Shown here in pieces: positions 32,543 to 42,737 of a stretch of DNA of 64,000 bases (its first letter is position 1; every line of letters begins with the position of its first letter). A model generated the notes under the pieces. The model ran no database searches. It had not been told where the DNA came from and saw only the letters and a list, made by a program, of their open reading frames with translations. Origin of the DNA: Boothiomyces macroporosus (Eukaryota; Chytridiomycota; Chytridiomycetes; Rhizophydiales; Terramycetaceae); the NCBI GenBank assembly GCA_027604185.1, contig JADGKB010000028.1:62001-126000 (forward strand), written 5' to 3'. A program made the translations under genes and the position numbers.

Positions 32543-34029
32543 ATGTCAAGTAACAAGTATTCCGATGCCCTGTACTCGATACAATCACAATGGCTTTCAT
32601 CTGAATGTGCAGGTCCACCGGATATTATCATTGGGTCTACTGATATTTCAGCAACTATACCTTTTACCCCTCTCGTATTATCTGGTCAAGGCTATTGTGG
32701 CAATGAATGTAGCTTATTTCTAATGAAGGGTTATTTGACTGCAGTTATCCGGGTATCTGCGCAGCGTCGTTAGATCTTAATATGACAGATGGTTTTAAAA
32801 GCTTCCAGGATTCATATTTGTATTCAATCCCAAAAGATCCCTCTGCTTGGCTGTACCCAATCGGAGCTACTGGTAAATCATACTGTCACATAAGCAGCGG
32901 AAACGAGACATTTCTACTACTTGCAGGCTCACCCCTTTGCTACAATCACTTTCAATGTACTCTCAGCCTAGATATCCAGTATTTTTCACTAGATAAATGC
33001 CAAGGAAGCTTTGTGCTTTACAATCCGCAAAATGCTTCAGTAACACTCCATAATCAATCGTCGTATTTCCTTTCCAAATACAAAGTAATCACTGGCACTG
33101 AAACAGTGGTGTGGACTACCTACATTTCTCCACATTACACCACTTTGCAAGCTCCTGAGTTGCTTTGGATTGTTGCACTGGTCTTAATCGGGTTTTCACT
33201 TCTATTGAACACTTTTCACGCCATCAAGGCTGGAGTATTGCTGGTAAACCATCAAAATACCATTCGCCTAAAGTATCTAGCTTACTTTATTGGTTTTGTT
33301 TTGAATGTAACTGAAAATGTATTTGGTTTTTTGTCATACGCTCAGGGGCAGTTATATGCGGGCTATTTCAACTTGGTCTATGGACTGGATTCTGGATTTA
33401 CAGTCGCGTTAAATGGCTTATGCCTTATGGAAATTGTATTTCAAAGAAAACGGGATAGAATAATTATTTCAGTATTGCTCTTTATCGTCTACGCACTCTT
33501 TGGATTGCCTTATGTATTTGGATTCATATATGGAAATGACTATGAAACGCCAGCAGGAATTTGGATGAATATGTATTTCAATTCTATCAGCTACCCTGTT
33601 TGGCAGATATTTTGCTACGCGTTCGACCCGATAACAGCAGGTATTATCATATTCTTTATCATAAAAAAGTCATTGGACGAAATTGACAATGATATCGGGT
33701 CATTATTGTATATTATGTTTTATGATATCCAACTGATATGTATATCGCTGATAAGTTTGGTGAACTTTGGTTTTAGCGTATTTTTGCAATTGGCCACCAC
33801 CTACACTCTTTTCGCGAGAAATGACAAGCAGATGCAATTATACCAAGTAGTTTTTTCTGTGCAGCACTCAATCAACTCGTGCTGCACGCTTTGGTACTGC
33901 ACGTATTTTCCAGTAGTGTTGAATAGAATGAAAGTCCTTAAAAAGTCCATTAGAACAAGAGGTACTATTCGCACAGACAACTTTAAAAGTTTTAAAGATT
34001 CACTAACTACCCAAAAAATGCAAAGATAA
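32543..34029 (+). CDS. Array copy C: Cys-rich ectodomain plus 7TM protein
   Basis: Third array paralog, 488 aa. The 20-nt intron at 32709-32728 (phase 1) sits at the same codon as in copy B; excision gives CGNEWLFDCSYPGIC. Other marks: SIQSQWLSSEC, PPDIIIGSTD, ESLLCYN-type Cys segment (SPLCYNHFQC), VVWTTYI, GFTVALNGLCLMEIVFQRK, PVWQIFCYAFDPITAG, ATTYTLFARNDK and QHSINSCCTLWYC. The tail has a conserved SFKDS element, also seen as SLKDS in copy E and QFRDS in copy F. Closest in feel to copies B, D, E, F and H. Function unknown. Confidence 0.86.
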
Positions 34030-34216
34030 CGAATTTTGCCCTTTATGGAAGCCGCGTAATTATAATCGAAATAAATAATCAACACTTTTAATCTGATTTT
34101 CAGGGTATTCAAAATTCATCCACTTTGAATTCTAGACCGGAAAATTAAATATTGCACAAATAAATCCATAATTATTGACAGGGAATTCAAATTCGCATTC
34201 GACAATAAAATTGGTT

Positions 34217-34224
34217 TGACGTCA
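34217..34224. promoter_or_regulatory. CRE/ATF-like octamer of array copy D
   Basis: Exact TGACGTCA, 17 bases before the ATG at 34242. Part of a set of sites in the same place upstream of all nine array genes. Confidence 0.6.
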
Positions 34225-34241
34225 CAACTCTCGCATTCTTC

Positions 34242-35723
34242 ATGTCCTCTATCGAAGCGGCTAATGCCGTATTTGCTATACAATCGCAATGGCTCCAATC
34301 TGAATGCAAATCTGCGCCAGATTTGATTATTGGTACTACAAATGTTTATGGTACTGTTCCATTTAGCTCTTTGGTATTTTCAGGACCAGGTTACTGCGGA
34401 AATGAATGGATTGCAGACTGTACCCACCCAGGGATTTGCGCAGCTTCTCTAGACTTGGGAATGACATTTGGATACGAAAGCTTTCAGACCTCGTATCTCT
34501 ATTCTTTACCGGCATCTCCAAAAGATTGGCTATTTCCTATTGGCTCCAAATCAATGTCTTACTGCCAGCTTTCGACTGCAAATGGAACCGATCTATTGCT
34601 GGCTGGTTCTAGTGTCTGCTATAATCAGTGTAAATGTGATCAAAATGCTCAACTCTTGGTTTTCAACGATAATGCCTGTCAACTATTCAATCAAACAGTC
34701 AGCACTGACCAACCTGCTCTCGATCTTCAAATTGGACAAAGTGTGTATAATATTTCGCGTTTTACCGTCCTCAATGCCACAGAAGGGGTTGTATGGACAA
34801 CATACATTACATCAAACACTACACCATTAGTGATTGGGGAGAAACTTTGGGTGCTGGCACTGTTTTTGTTGGTTATTTCTTTGGCGCTTTGCGCGATACA
34901 TGCTGTAATAGCTGCATTCTTAATGTATAAACACAAAGGTACTAGAAGGATGATCTATATGGTATACCTTGTCGGGTTTTTGCTCTGCATCTGCGACAAT
35001 GTAACTTCCTTTTTGGCGTATGCGGATGGTTTTTTCAACTCTGGATACAATGGGATACTTTTTGGATTAGACTCTGGAATCACTTTTGCGCTGAATGGCG
35101 TGTGTTTAATGGAAATAGTATACCATAAAACTTGGCAAAGGGTCCTGATTTCCGTAATATTGATAGCACTCTATGGTATGTTTGGGTTGCCTTACTTGTC
35201 CTACATGCTTTTTGAATATGATTACACCAGCTCCTTTGGCATATGGATCAATGGATATTTCAACAGTGTTGGCTTCCCCGGATGGCAAATTGTTTCAATG
35301 GCTTTGGACCCAATCACTGTAGGAATAATAATGGCTTTTATCATTCGGCAATCTTTGTCTCAATTCAAAATCAAGAGTATGACCATTATCCAAATGTTTT
35401 GGAAAGACACTTACTTGATTTGCCTGATTACCATCAGCTTTATTAATTTCTTGGTATGCGTGTTCTTGGAAATGGCAACCACGTATACCTTCTTTGCCCA
35501 GAACGACAAATTAATGAATGTGTACCAAGTGGTGGCTTCTATTCAGCACTCAATCAACGCGTGCTGTACGATTTGGTTTTGGACCTACTTTCCTAAACTA
35601 TTGACACATATGAAGAACTTGAAAAAAACTAGCCAAGCCAAGAGATCCGACCCATCTGGTAATGGTGCTTCAAGAAAGAATATTACTACTATTATCAAAA
35701 AGATTCTACACAAAACAAAGTAG
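34242..35723 (+). CDS. Array copy D: Cys-rich ectodomain plus 7TM protein
   Basis: Fourth array paralog, 493 aa, intronless. Marks: AIQSQWLQSECKSAPDLIIG, CGNEWIADCTHPGICAASLD, SVCYNQCKC, VVWTTYI, TFALNGVCLMEIVYHKT, PGWQIVSMALDPITVG (Gly for Val and Val for Ala in otherwise conserved places), ATTYTFFAQNDK and QHSINACCTIWFW. The C-terminal tail is Lys-rich. An exact CRE-like octamer lies 17 bases upstream, and no in-frame ATG lies further upstream before a stop, so the start is secure. No signal peptide. Function unknown. Confidence 0.87.
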   Translation: MSSIEAANAVFAIQSQWLQSECKSAPDLIIGTTNVYGTVPFSSLVFSGPGYCGNEWIADCTHPGICAASLDLGMTFGYESFQTSYLYSLPASPKDWLFPIGSKSMSYCQLSTANGTDLLLAGSSVCYNQCKCDQNAQLLVFNDNACQLFNQTVSTDQPALDLQIGQSVYNISRFTVLNATEGVVWTTYITSNTTPLVIGEKLWVLALFLLVISLALCAIHAVIAAFLMYKHKGTRRMIYMVYLVGFLLCICDNVTSFLAYADGFFNSGYNGILFGLDSGITFALNGVCLMEIVYHKTWQRVLISVILIALYGMFGLPYLSYMLFEYDYTSSFGIWINGYFNSVGFPGWQIVSMALDPITVGIIMAFIIRQSLSQFKIKSMTIIQMFWKDTYLICLITISFINFLVCVFLEMATTYTFFAQNDKLMNVYQVVASIQHSINACCTIWFWTYFPKLLTHMKNLKKTSQAKRSDPSGNGASRKNITTIIKKILHKTK

Positions 35724-36796
35724 GGTTGATTGTTTGGGTTAGCATCAATAAAGGGTTTCTATTATAATACTGCCAGTATTATAGTTATATTACCATGTTT
35801 TAAGTAAGATATTCCATTTCGAAACTGAACGGAGATTCCGCCATTAACACTTGAAAAGCCAGCTTTAAAAACAGATTTCAACCAGTATAATGGAATAATT
35901 TCTTGAATCAAGCTATATCGTCTTGGTGATTTCAAGTATATTTTCCTTTTGGCCCGAAAATACAGATAACTGTCAAATTTCTGGCTTTGAGAGCTTTTCA
36001 AAATTTGACTCTAGCAAAGTGCTATATAGCAATACAACTATTAGAGAATATAATGTCCAATAGATAATCCAGCCATTAAATAAATGGTCTAATTTCCACA
36101 TGTTCAGCATGGATCTTTCCAATGTGGGATATTAATTTCTCGCGTCTTATCTTACATTTGCTTGGATATTAAACCAAAATGTATTAGTTAGCACATGGAC
36201 TCCGTGATCGTAGTAGTTTTAATAGATGGTATAACAGTAGGAATGAACGGTGAATACCTGACTGCAACAAAAGTGCTCGACTCCAACTGGATTAGTACTC
36301 TGTTGCTCAGTGCCTTTAGGAGCATATGTAAGTAATTTAAGTTGAACACGTTGTTTATTACGATCAAAACATTTTCTTTTATACTTGTCACAAAGTAACA
36401 CAGGAATCGATTACCACACAAGTAATTTACCACCACCAAATCTGCGGTTAGAGTGATTGTTCTTTAATGGGCGAGGTTTCTTTGACTCCAACTGCATATG
36501 TAAATAATTATCAATTTCTGTATAACCCTGAAAGATTGGATCAATACACACTTGATCTAACAAAGTACGAATTAAAGTTGTTTCGTAAAGAATTTGAAAT
36601 CAGTGATTTAAAGATACTCTTCCAGACCAGTCTTTTCATTCTTTGAAATGCTCTAATTTGGCTAATGTGATTGAATAAAATTATCCTCATCTGAAACCGA
36701 CAGGACTGAGTGAGAATTTGTAATTTAGATGTGTGTTCTATAGTTCTTGTCGCTCATAGCCAACTATTGTGTTTACGTCAGCCAGATGTTTTACAC
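35724..36796. other. Largest spacer of the array, between copies D and E
   Basis: 1,073 bases without a supported gene. Short frames on both strands look random. AATAAAGG follows copy D. Near the right end, TTACGTCA (36773-36780, one mismatch) is 16 bases before the ATG of copy E. I saw no clear remnant of another copy, but a weakly conserved relic could be missed by eye. Confidence 0.45.
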
Positions 36797-38287
36797 ATGT
36801 CAGAAATCGAATTCGCGGATGCTCTATATAGTATACAATCTCAATGGTTGCATTCTGAATGTGTAGGACCGCCAGATGTCATAGTCGGATCTCCAAATAT
36901 TTCCAACACTATTCCATTTGGGTCATTGGTTTGGTCTGGCCCAACATTTTGCGACAACGAATGGTTAGTATCATGCTCTCATCCTGGCATTTGCTCTGCT
37001 TCACTTTCCCTAGATCTAACAGCTGGATACCAGAGTTTCCAGGATTCATACTTGTATCACGTTCCAACATCTCCCGATGAATGGCTTTTTCCTATTGGAG
37101 CCAGTAATAGTCTGTACTGTCAAATAACAGGTGGGAATACGACAAGCTTACTTCTTACTGGATCTACGTTATGTTACAACAACTTTCAGTGTAGCGATAA
37201 TGAATTGCGGTATTTTAATCAATCAGGTTGCGTAGGAAATTATACACGCATTCCATTGACAAAATCAATTTCATTAATTCCAATAGGAAATGCAATTTAT
37301 CAGTCCGCAATGTATTCTGTATCCAAAGGAACTGAATCTATCATTTGGACGACGTATATTACATCGAGTTATCTATTTCTACCATCAGAGCCTCTATGGA
37401 TTATATCCCTTGTCCTGGTACTAGTTTCTTTGACTATTACATTTATTCATATGGGAAAAGCGTTGGTACTAGCATACAACTCAAAGAACGAAAGGCGAAT
37501 ACGGTATTTAGTGTACTTTTTAGGGTTTATACTTACAATGGGGGATGTAATTACCGCATTCTTGTCCTACATTTCAGGTACAATGAACCCAGTTTACAAT
37601 GACCTTATATTTGGAATAGACTCGGGATTCAACATTGCACTGAACGGATGGTGCTTGATGGAAATTGTTTTTACAAAAAAACCTCAAAGATGGGCTCTGT
37701 CATTTGTTTTAGGTGTACTATTCATTGCTTTTGGATTGCCATTCGTATTTTACACTCTTTATGTGAATGATAATGTGACCCCATTTGGAATATGGTTGGT
37801 AAACTATTTTGATGTGGTTTGCTATCCTGTTTGGCAGATTCTGTATATTGCTATGGATCCAATGACAGCTGGCACAATAATATTCTACATCATCAACAAA
37901 TCTCTGGATGAATGTGATAAAGATGTGCTCGGGTTGCTATGGATCATGTTCAGTGATGTCCAATTAATTATGATTGCTGGAGTCAGTTTTTTGAACTTTG
38001 CTATCTGTGTCTTTTTACAATTAGCAACCACTTACACTTTATTTGCCCAGAGCGATAAACATCTTATGGTTTATTTGGTAGTGTTTTCTATACAGCACTC
38101 TATCAATTCATGTTGCACACTATGGTATGCCACCTACTTTCCTGCTGTTCTACTTCGAATGAAGTCCCTGAAAAAGTCAATCAAAGCCAACAAGAATTTG
38201 AACATTGAAAATGCTAAAAGTTTGAAGGATTCAGAAGTTTCAGATACAAAGAAGCCTGCTGATAGTGATGCAACTCAAAAAATGTAG
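36797..38287 (+). CDS. Array copy E: Cys-rich ectodomain plus 7TM protein
   Basis: Fifth array paralog, 496 aa, intronless. Marks: SIQSQWLHSECVGPPDVIVG, CDNEWLVSCSHPGICSASL, LCYNNFQC, IIWTTYI, NIALNGWCLMEIVFTKK, PVWQILYIAMDPMTAG, ATTYTLFAQSDK and QHSINSCCTLWYATYFP. The tail carries SLKDS. The ATG at 36797 aligns with the other copies; the frame is open for 29 codons upstream, with a weakly hydrophobic stretch (VCSIVLVAHSQLLCL), so an N-terminal extension is conceivable. Function unknown. Confidence 0.86.
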   Translation: MSEIEFADALYSIQSQWLHSECVGPPDVIVGSPNISNTIPFGSLVWSGPTFCDNEWLVSCSHPGICSASLSLDLTAGYQSFQDSYLYHVPTSPDEWLFPIGASNSLYCQITGGNTTSLLLTGSTLCYNNFQCSDNELRYFNQSGCVGNYTRIPLTKSISLIPIGNAIYQSAMYSVSKGTESIIWTTYITSSYLFLPSEPLWIISLVLVLVSLTITFIHMGKALVLAYNSKNERRIRYLVYFLGFILTMGDVITAFLSYISGTMNPVYNDLIFGIDSGFNIALNGWCLMEIVFTKKPQRWALSFVLGVLFIAFGLPFVFYTLYVNDNVTPFGIWLVNYFDVVCYPVWQILYIAMDPMTAGTIIFYIINKSLDECDKDVLGLLWIMFSDVQLIMIAGVSFLNFAICVFLQLATTYTLFAQSDKHLMVYLVVFSIQHSINSCCTLWYATYFPAVLLRMKSLKKSIKANKNLNIENAKSLKDSEVSDTKKPADSDATQKM

Positions 38288-38901
38288 TTGAATAAAATTA
38301 GCCAACTAGGCAGATTTCTTTCTTGCTGGTGTTTAATTTTGAAATGGAAAGTAATCCGAAATCGTTTGGTCTAAAATCCTATATTACTACAAAGCCAGTT
38401 GCTTGAAAGTAACACATTGTAATCATGGAATCATGATCCCAGATTTAAATTTCATCTCTTTTAGTACAGAGTTCCTTACACATCGAAATTTCTACTAACA
38501 CTCGAACCGGGTTTCCCTGTTTTTCAAATTACCACAAATATTTTATGACTATTCGCTGTGATTGAAATGCGTTCTATGATAACAAGAATATCATTTCTTG
38601 AAGACTTGCGGTTTCATTTCATGAACTATTCTAGGATGTTGGCACTTCCACTAATTTAGCCTTCTAAGATGAGTTGAAAATATCCCCTTTCAATAATCGA
38701 AATATTCTTTGAAAGTTCTTTGTGTTCAATTAGATAGATCGTCCTAGTTGCTAAATTAGATGGGCTACATCGCATTAACGAAAAAGAAAGAATCCACTGG
38801 AACCCATGTATTCAATGAATAGATAACTATCTAGTTATTGTTTTGTTTTAACAATGTGACTTTTTTAACGATTCGAGCATTCAAAAACCAAACTTGATTT
38901 T
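38288..38901. other. Spacer between array copies E and F
   Basis: About 614 bases, AT-rich, no supported gene or repeat. Confidence 0.5.
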
Positions 38902-38909
38902 TGACGTCA
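38902..38909. promoter_or_regulatory. CRE/ATF-like octamer of array copy F
   Basis: Exact TGACGTCA, 10 bases before the ATG at 38920. Confidence 0.6.
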
Positions 38910-38919
38910 TACTCGTAAT

Positions 38920-40383
38920 ATGTTTGCCGATGCTAGTTATTCAATTCAATCTCAATGGCTTTATTCTGAATGTACAGGCAAACCAGATTTGATAATCGGA
39001 TCCACTGATATATTCTCTACTATTCCTTTCACTTCGCTAGTTAGCTCTGGCCCAGGCTATTGTGGGAATGAGTGGATACAAGACTGCAGTTATCCAGGAA
39101 TATGCACAGCGACATTGGATTTAGATCTAACAAATGGATATCGGAGTTTTCAAGACTCTTATCTTTACTTTGTTCCAGAAACTCCTTCGAAATGGCTGTT
39201 TCCTATCGGTGCTAATAATGGCAATTATTGCAAAGTATCAAGCACGAATTCAACAGTGCTGATTCTTGCAGGATCAAATGTGTGTTATGAAAATTTCAGC
39301 TGTTTATCGAATATTACGCTGGCATATTCAAACGACAAGGCTTGCCAAGAGATATCAAAGAATTATGCTTTAGGCGACTATGAAACTGGTATTCTGGTCA
39401 ATAACTTGGATTTCAATATATCCAAGTTTAATGTCGCATCTGCCACTGAAAAGGTTGTATGGACAACTTATATCAGCCCTTCTGGAACAGTAATATTACC
39501 CGGAGATCCCCTATGGAAGTTGGCAGTCGCTATTATTGCTTTTTCATTGCTTACAAATGTGCTGCATGGAATCAAAGCAGTTTTACAAATTAAATTTCAC
39601 CAGAACTCGAGAAACTTAAAGTACTTGGTATTCACATTGGGCTTTTTGTTGAATATAACAGAAAATATACTGGTATTTTACCTGTACGGAGAAGGCACTG
39701 GCAATGGTGGATACTACACGCTGGTATATGGACTAACTTCTGGATTGAACGTGGCAATGAATGGGCTATGCCTGATGGAAATTGTTTTCCAGACAACGTG
39801 GTCACGATTACTACTTGCATTATTCATGATGATCATGTATTTTCTATTTGGCGTTCCTTATGTGGTATCATTATACTTTGAATTCTATTGCTCCACAGAG
39901 TTTTGCGGATGGCTAAATGGATATTTCAATTCCATAAGCTACCCTCTGTGGCAAATATTTTGCTTTGCGTTCGATCCCATCACTGCCGGAACAATTATAT
40001 TCTACATAATCAGAAAATCATTACATGAATTGGATGAAAAATTGCTCCAGCTTTTCATGATCATGTTTAACGACTACAGACTGGTTGCTATAATGTCAAT
40101 AAGCTTGCTAAATTTTGGGGCGAGCGTTTTCCTCCAACTCGCTACATCCTATTCGTTCTTTGCAGGAAATGACAAAATTATGACCATCTACCAGACATTC
40201 TTTTCCCTACAACATACAGTAAACTCTGCATGTACTCTTTGGTACTACATCTACTTTCCAATTGTTTTGGCGAGAATGAAAGCGCTCAGAAAAACATTAA
40301 AGAACAACCGGAAATCTGTCATTTCCGATAAAACCAAACAATTTCGCGACTCTGTAGTTTCTTCAACACAAAAAATACTATGA
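38920..40383 (+). CDS. Array copy F: Cys-rich ectodomain plus 7TM protein
   Basis: Sixth array paralog, 487 aa, intronless. It begins directly at FADASYSIQSQWLYSEC, about four residues shorter at the N-terminus than its neighbours. Marks: KPDLIIGSTD, CGNEWIQDCSYPGICTATLD, NVCYENFSC, VVWTTYI, NVAMNGLCLMEIVFQTT, PLWQIFCFAFDPITAG, ATSYSFFAGNDK and QHTVNSACTLWYY (one of the paired Cys of the CC motif is Ala). Tail with QFRDS. A CRE-like octamer lies only 10 bases upstream, so the 5' UTR is probably very short or the site lies within it. Function unknown. Confidence 0.86.
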   Translation: MFADASYSIQSQWLYSECTGKPDLIIGSTDIFSTIPFTSLVSSGPGYCGNEWIQDCSYPGICTATLDLDLTNGYRSFQDSYLYFVPETPSKWLFPIGANNGNYCKVSSTNSTVLILAGSNVCYENFSCLSNITLAYSNDKACQEISKNYALGDYETGILVNNLDFNISKFNVASATEKVVWTTYISPSGTVILPGDPLWKLAVAIIAFSLLTNVLHGIKAVLQIKFHQNSRNLKYLVFTLGFLLNITENILVFYLYGEGTGNGGYYTLVYGLTSGLNVAMNGLCLMEIVFQTTWSRLLLALFMMIMYFLFGVPYVVSLYFEFYCSTEFCGWLNGYFNSISYPLWQIFCFAFDPITAGTIIFYIIRKSLHELDEKLLQLFMIMFNDYRLVAIMSISLLNFGASVFLQLATSYSFFAGNDKIMTIYQTFFSLQHTVNSACTLWYYIYFPIVLARMKALRKTLKNNRKSVISDKTKQFRDSVVSSTQKIL

Positions 40384-40495
40384 CTACCAGCAAACTTTTA
40401 CTTGTAAAATAAATGAGCCGAAATTGATTTCAATGTATCTGAAATTCTGATTAGATCACACTTTGAATCTGGTATTTGCCTTTCTAATCGTAGTT

Positions 40496-40503
40496 TGACG
40501 TCA
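40496..40503. promoter_or_regulatory. Orphan CRE/ATF-like octamer
   Basis: Exact TGACGTCA inside the F-G spacer, 422 bases from the next intact ATG. It precedes a probable gene relic (40560 onward). Confidence 0.45.
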
Positions 40504-40559
40504 CAGACCAATCTGGAAGTAGACACTGGGAAATACTACCTATTCAACTATCTCTCAAT

Positions 40560-40770
40560 ATAATGCATTCTCAATCTCAATGCGGACTTGCTTGCTAAAA
40601 GGAATGGTGCTTTTATCTTTGCTTTTTATCTCACAGTCAGCTCTCTTACAGGCAATTTTGGCGATGGATAAGGACTCAATTTATGGACCTGCTAAAATAA
40701 ACAGTTGCACTGTATTTTATGTGAGAGGATTGCTTGACGGTGCCATGACAGGAAATCCTTTAGAAATATA
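40560..40770 (+). pseudogene. Possible 5' remnant of an array gene
   Basis: About 70 bases after the orphan CRE-like octamer, the sequence GCATTCTCAATCTCAATG resembles the start of intact copies (in copy A, GCATTTGCGATTCAATCTCAATGG encodes the conserved AIQSQW, seen here only as shared CAATCTCAATG). The octamer-to-motif spacing is similar to that in copy D. Downstream homology is not evident by eye, so the body has decayed or been deleted. A 63-codon frame here (40580-40771) is probably accidental. Low confidence. Confidence 0.3.
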
Positions 40771-40883
40771 ATGCGCCAGCTGTTGAAAATACTACAACAA
40801 AAGCCGTCAAGCTATCTTGTTATATTCCATTGCCAATTAGTTCTTATCATTGTCCATGGGAAGCTCAAGATTATACAATGGCG

Positions 40884-40891
40884 TGACCTCA
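40884..40891. promoter_or_regulatory. Degenerate CRE-like octamer of array copy G
   Basis: TGACCTCA (one mismatch to TGACGTCA), 33 bases before the ATG at 40925. Confidence 0.4.
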
Positions 40892-40924
40892 CTTTCAAAA
40901 TCCTTATACTTTCATTCCGAGTAA

Positions 40925-42439
40925 ATGGCCAGTCTAGAGAATTCTAACGCTTTATATGCCATACAGTCCCATTGGTTGCACTCATATTGTCAAGCAGCAC
41001 CTGATTTAATAATTGGGACTTTAAATATTACATCTACGATACCATTTACGCCATTAGTTTTCACAGGAATTAGTTATTGCGGGGAAGAATTCATTTATGA
41101 TTGCACTCATCATGGTATATGTATGGCATCATTAGATTTGGGAATGACAAACGGATACACGGGGTTTCAGGATTCATTTCTGGATTTCATTCCGGATTCT
41201 CCATCTCAATGGCTATTCCCAACTACCGCAAATGGAAATACATACTGTGTGGTAACTATGCATGGCAAAGAGTTGTTTATGATTCTGTCGGGATCTGATA
41301 TCTGTCATGAGAATTTCAAATGCGTGGATGATCAATTATTATATTACAGCAGCCCTCAATGTACCGGCGCCTCCATCAAATATACAATCTCTTCATCTCC
41401 TACCGCTCTAAATATAAGCATGTACCCTATATCTATTTTCACAGTTACTAATGGATCAGAGAGGATATACTGGACCACCTTCATTACTAGCCTAAGTACA
41501 GTGCTAGAGCAGCCAGAACCACTATGGATACTTTCTTTATTCATAATTATATTTGCAATGGTAGTGCTTTTGGTTCATTTCTCCATATCTGCTATAAAAT
41601 ATCACCAAACCAGCCGATGGAAATACTTGGCATTTTCAGTTGCATTTATGATTAGTATTACTGAATGCCTAGTTGTAGTGTTTGCTTCATTGCAAGGGTT
41701 AATATCACTATCATACACCAACTTACTGTACGGACTGAACTCTGGTTTCAACTTCGCGTTAAACGGACTGTGTCTGATGGAAATAGTATTTCGTTCGAAA
41801 AAGCAAAGGATTACTCTAGGAATAGCATTGTTTCTAGTCTATGCAGTCTTGGGCTTACCATACGTGTTTTGTTTGTATTTCGTGAATGATGAAGTGACAA
41901 ACTTTGGAATATTCATAAACTATTATTTCGATACATACGCCTATCCTATATGGCAAATTGTTTGCTTTGCATTTGACCCGGTAACTGCAGTGACAATCAT
42001 CCTTTATATTATACGCGTCTCTCTTGTAAATATTGAAAAATCATGGTACGACACTTTTCTTATAGTATTCAACGATTACCAGCTACTTTGGATATCAGTT
42101 ATTAGTGTAATCAATTTCACGTCAAGCGTTATTTTGCAAGTACTGACTACTTACACACTATTTGCGCAAAATGACAAAATGATGATCGTCTTTGAATGCG
42201 TATATGCGCTTCAGCATTCTATCAATATCTGCTGCACCTTTTGGTATTCGCATTACTTTCCTGTGATTCTAAAGAGAATGCTGTCAATAAAACAAGGGAC
42301 TGACGAAGTAAAAGGGATGAAAGGCCCTAGCTCAAAGAAATTGACTGATATTATGAAAATAGACTCTAAAAGAACTGGAGGAACTGGCAAAGTGGAACCA
42401 AAAACGATGTATGGAGAGGCGACTTTCAAGATTGTCTAG
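40925..42439 (+). CDS. Array copy G: Cys-rich ectodomain plus 7TM protein
   Basis: Seventh intact array paralog and the longest (504 aa), intronless. With copy I it forms a visible subgroup: CGEEFIYDCTHHGIC (Phe where others have Trp), GRSK/S-type loop (MEIVFRSKKQR), FDTYAYPIWQIVCFAFDPVTA followed by Val instead of Gly, NDKMMIVFECVYALQHSIN and CCTFWYSHYFP. Ectodomain marks are AIQSHWLHSYC, APDLIIG and IYWTTFI. The Lys-rich tail contains GTGK-type stretches. Function unknown. Confidence 0.86.
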   Translation: MASLENSNALYAIQSHWLHSYCQAAPDLIIGTLNITSTIPFTPLVFTGISYCGEEFIYDCTHHGICMASLDLGMTNGYTGFQDSFLDFIPDSPSQWLFPTTANGNTYCVVTMHGKELFMILSGSDICHENFKCVDDQLLYYSSPQCTGASIKYTISSSPTALNISMYPISIFTVTNGSERIYWTTFITSLSTVLEQPEPLWILSLFIIIFAMVVLLVHFSISAIKYHQTSRWKYLAFSVAFMISITECLVVVFASLQGLISLSYTNLLYGLNSGFNFALNGLCLMEIVFRSKKQRITLGIALFLVYAVLGLPYVFCLYFVNDEVTNFGIFINYYFDTYAYPIWQIVCFAFDPVTAVTIILYIIRVSLVNIEKSWYDTFLIVFNDYQLLWISVISVINFTSSVILQVLTTYTLFAQNDKMMIVFECVYALQHSINICCTFWYSHYFPVILKRMLSIKQGTDEVKGMKGPSSKKLTDIMKIDSKRTGGTGKVEPKTMYGEATFKIV

Positions 42440-42702
42440 CTTGCTCAAAATAAATCATTCAATAACGAATTTCAGTATTTATAATCATCTGAGAGGTATC
42501 ATAATACCGTAGTCTGTGGTTTGGATAAGCTGAATAGTACATGAGGTTGAATACCATACAATCTTGACTACGGAACGTGAGGATTTCTCAATCTCGCAAG
42601 AAACGATATTCCACTTTCATGAAAAGAGTATTTAATTTGAATATGTACATCCTTTTGCTTTTGTGAATGGAACTGGTTTGAATTAAAGGGTGTATTCGAA
42701 TT
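42440..42702. other. Spacer between array copies G and H
   Basis: 263 bases; AATAAA behind copy G (42450). No gene seen. Confidence 0.5.
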
Positions 42703-42710
42703 TGACGTCA
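42703..42710. promoter_or_regulatory. CRE/ATF-like octamer of array copy H
   Basis: Exact TGACGTCA, 27 bases before the ATG at 42738. Confidence 0.6.
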
Positions 42711-42737
42711 CCCAAGTTGGCCCTTTCTTCAGAATCG

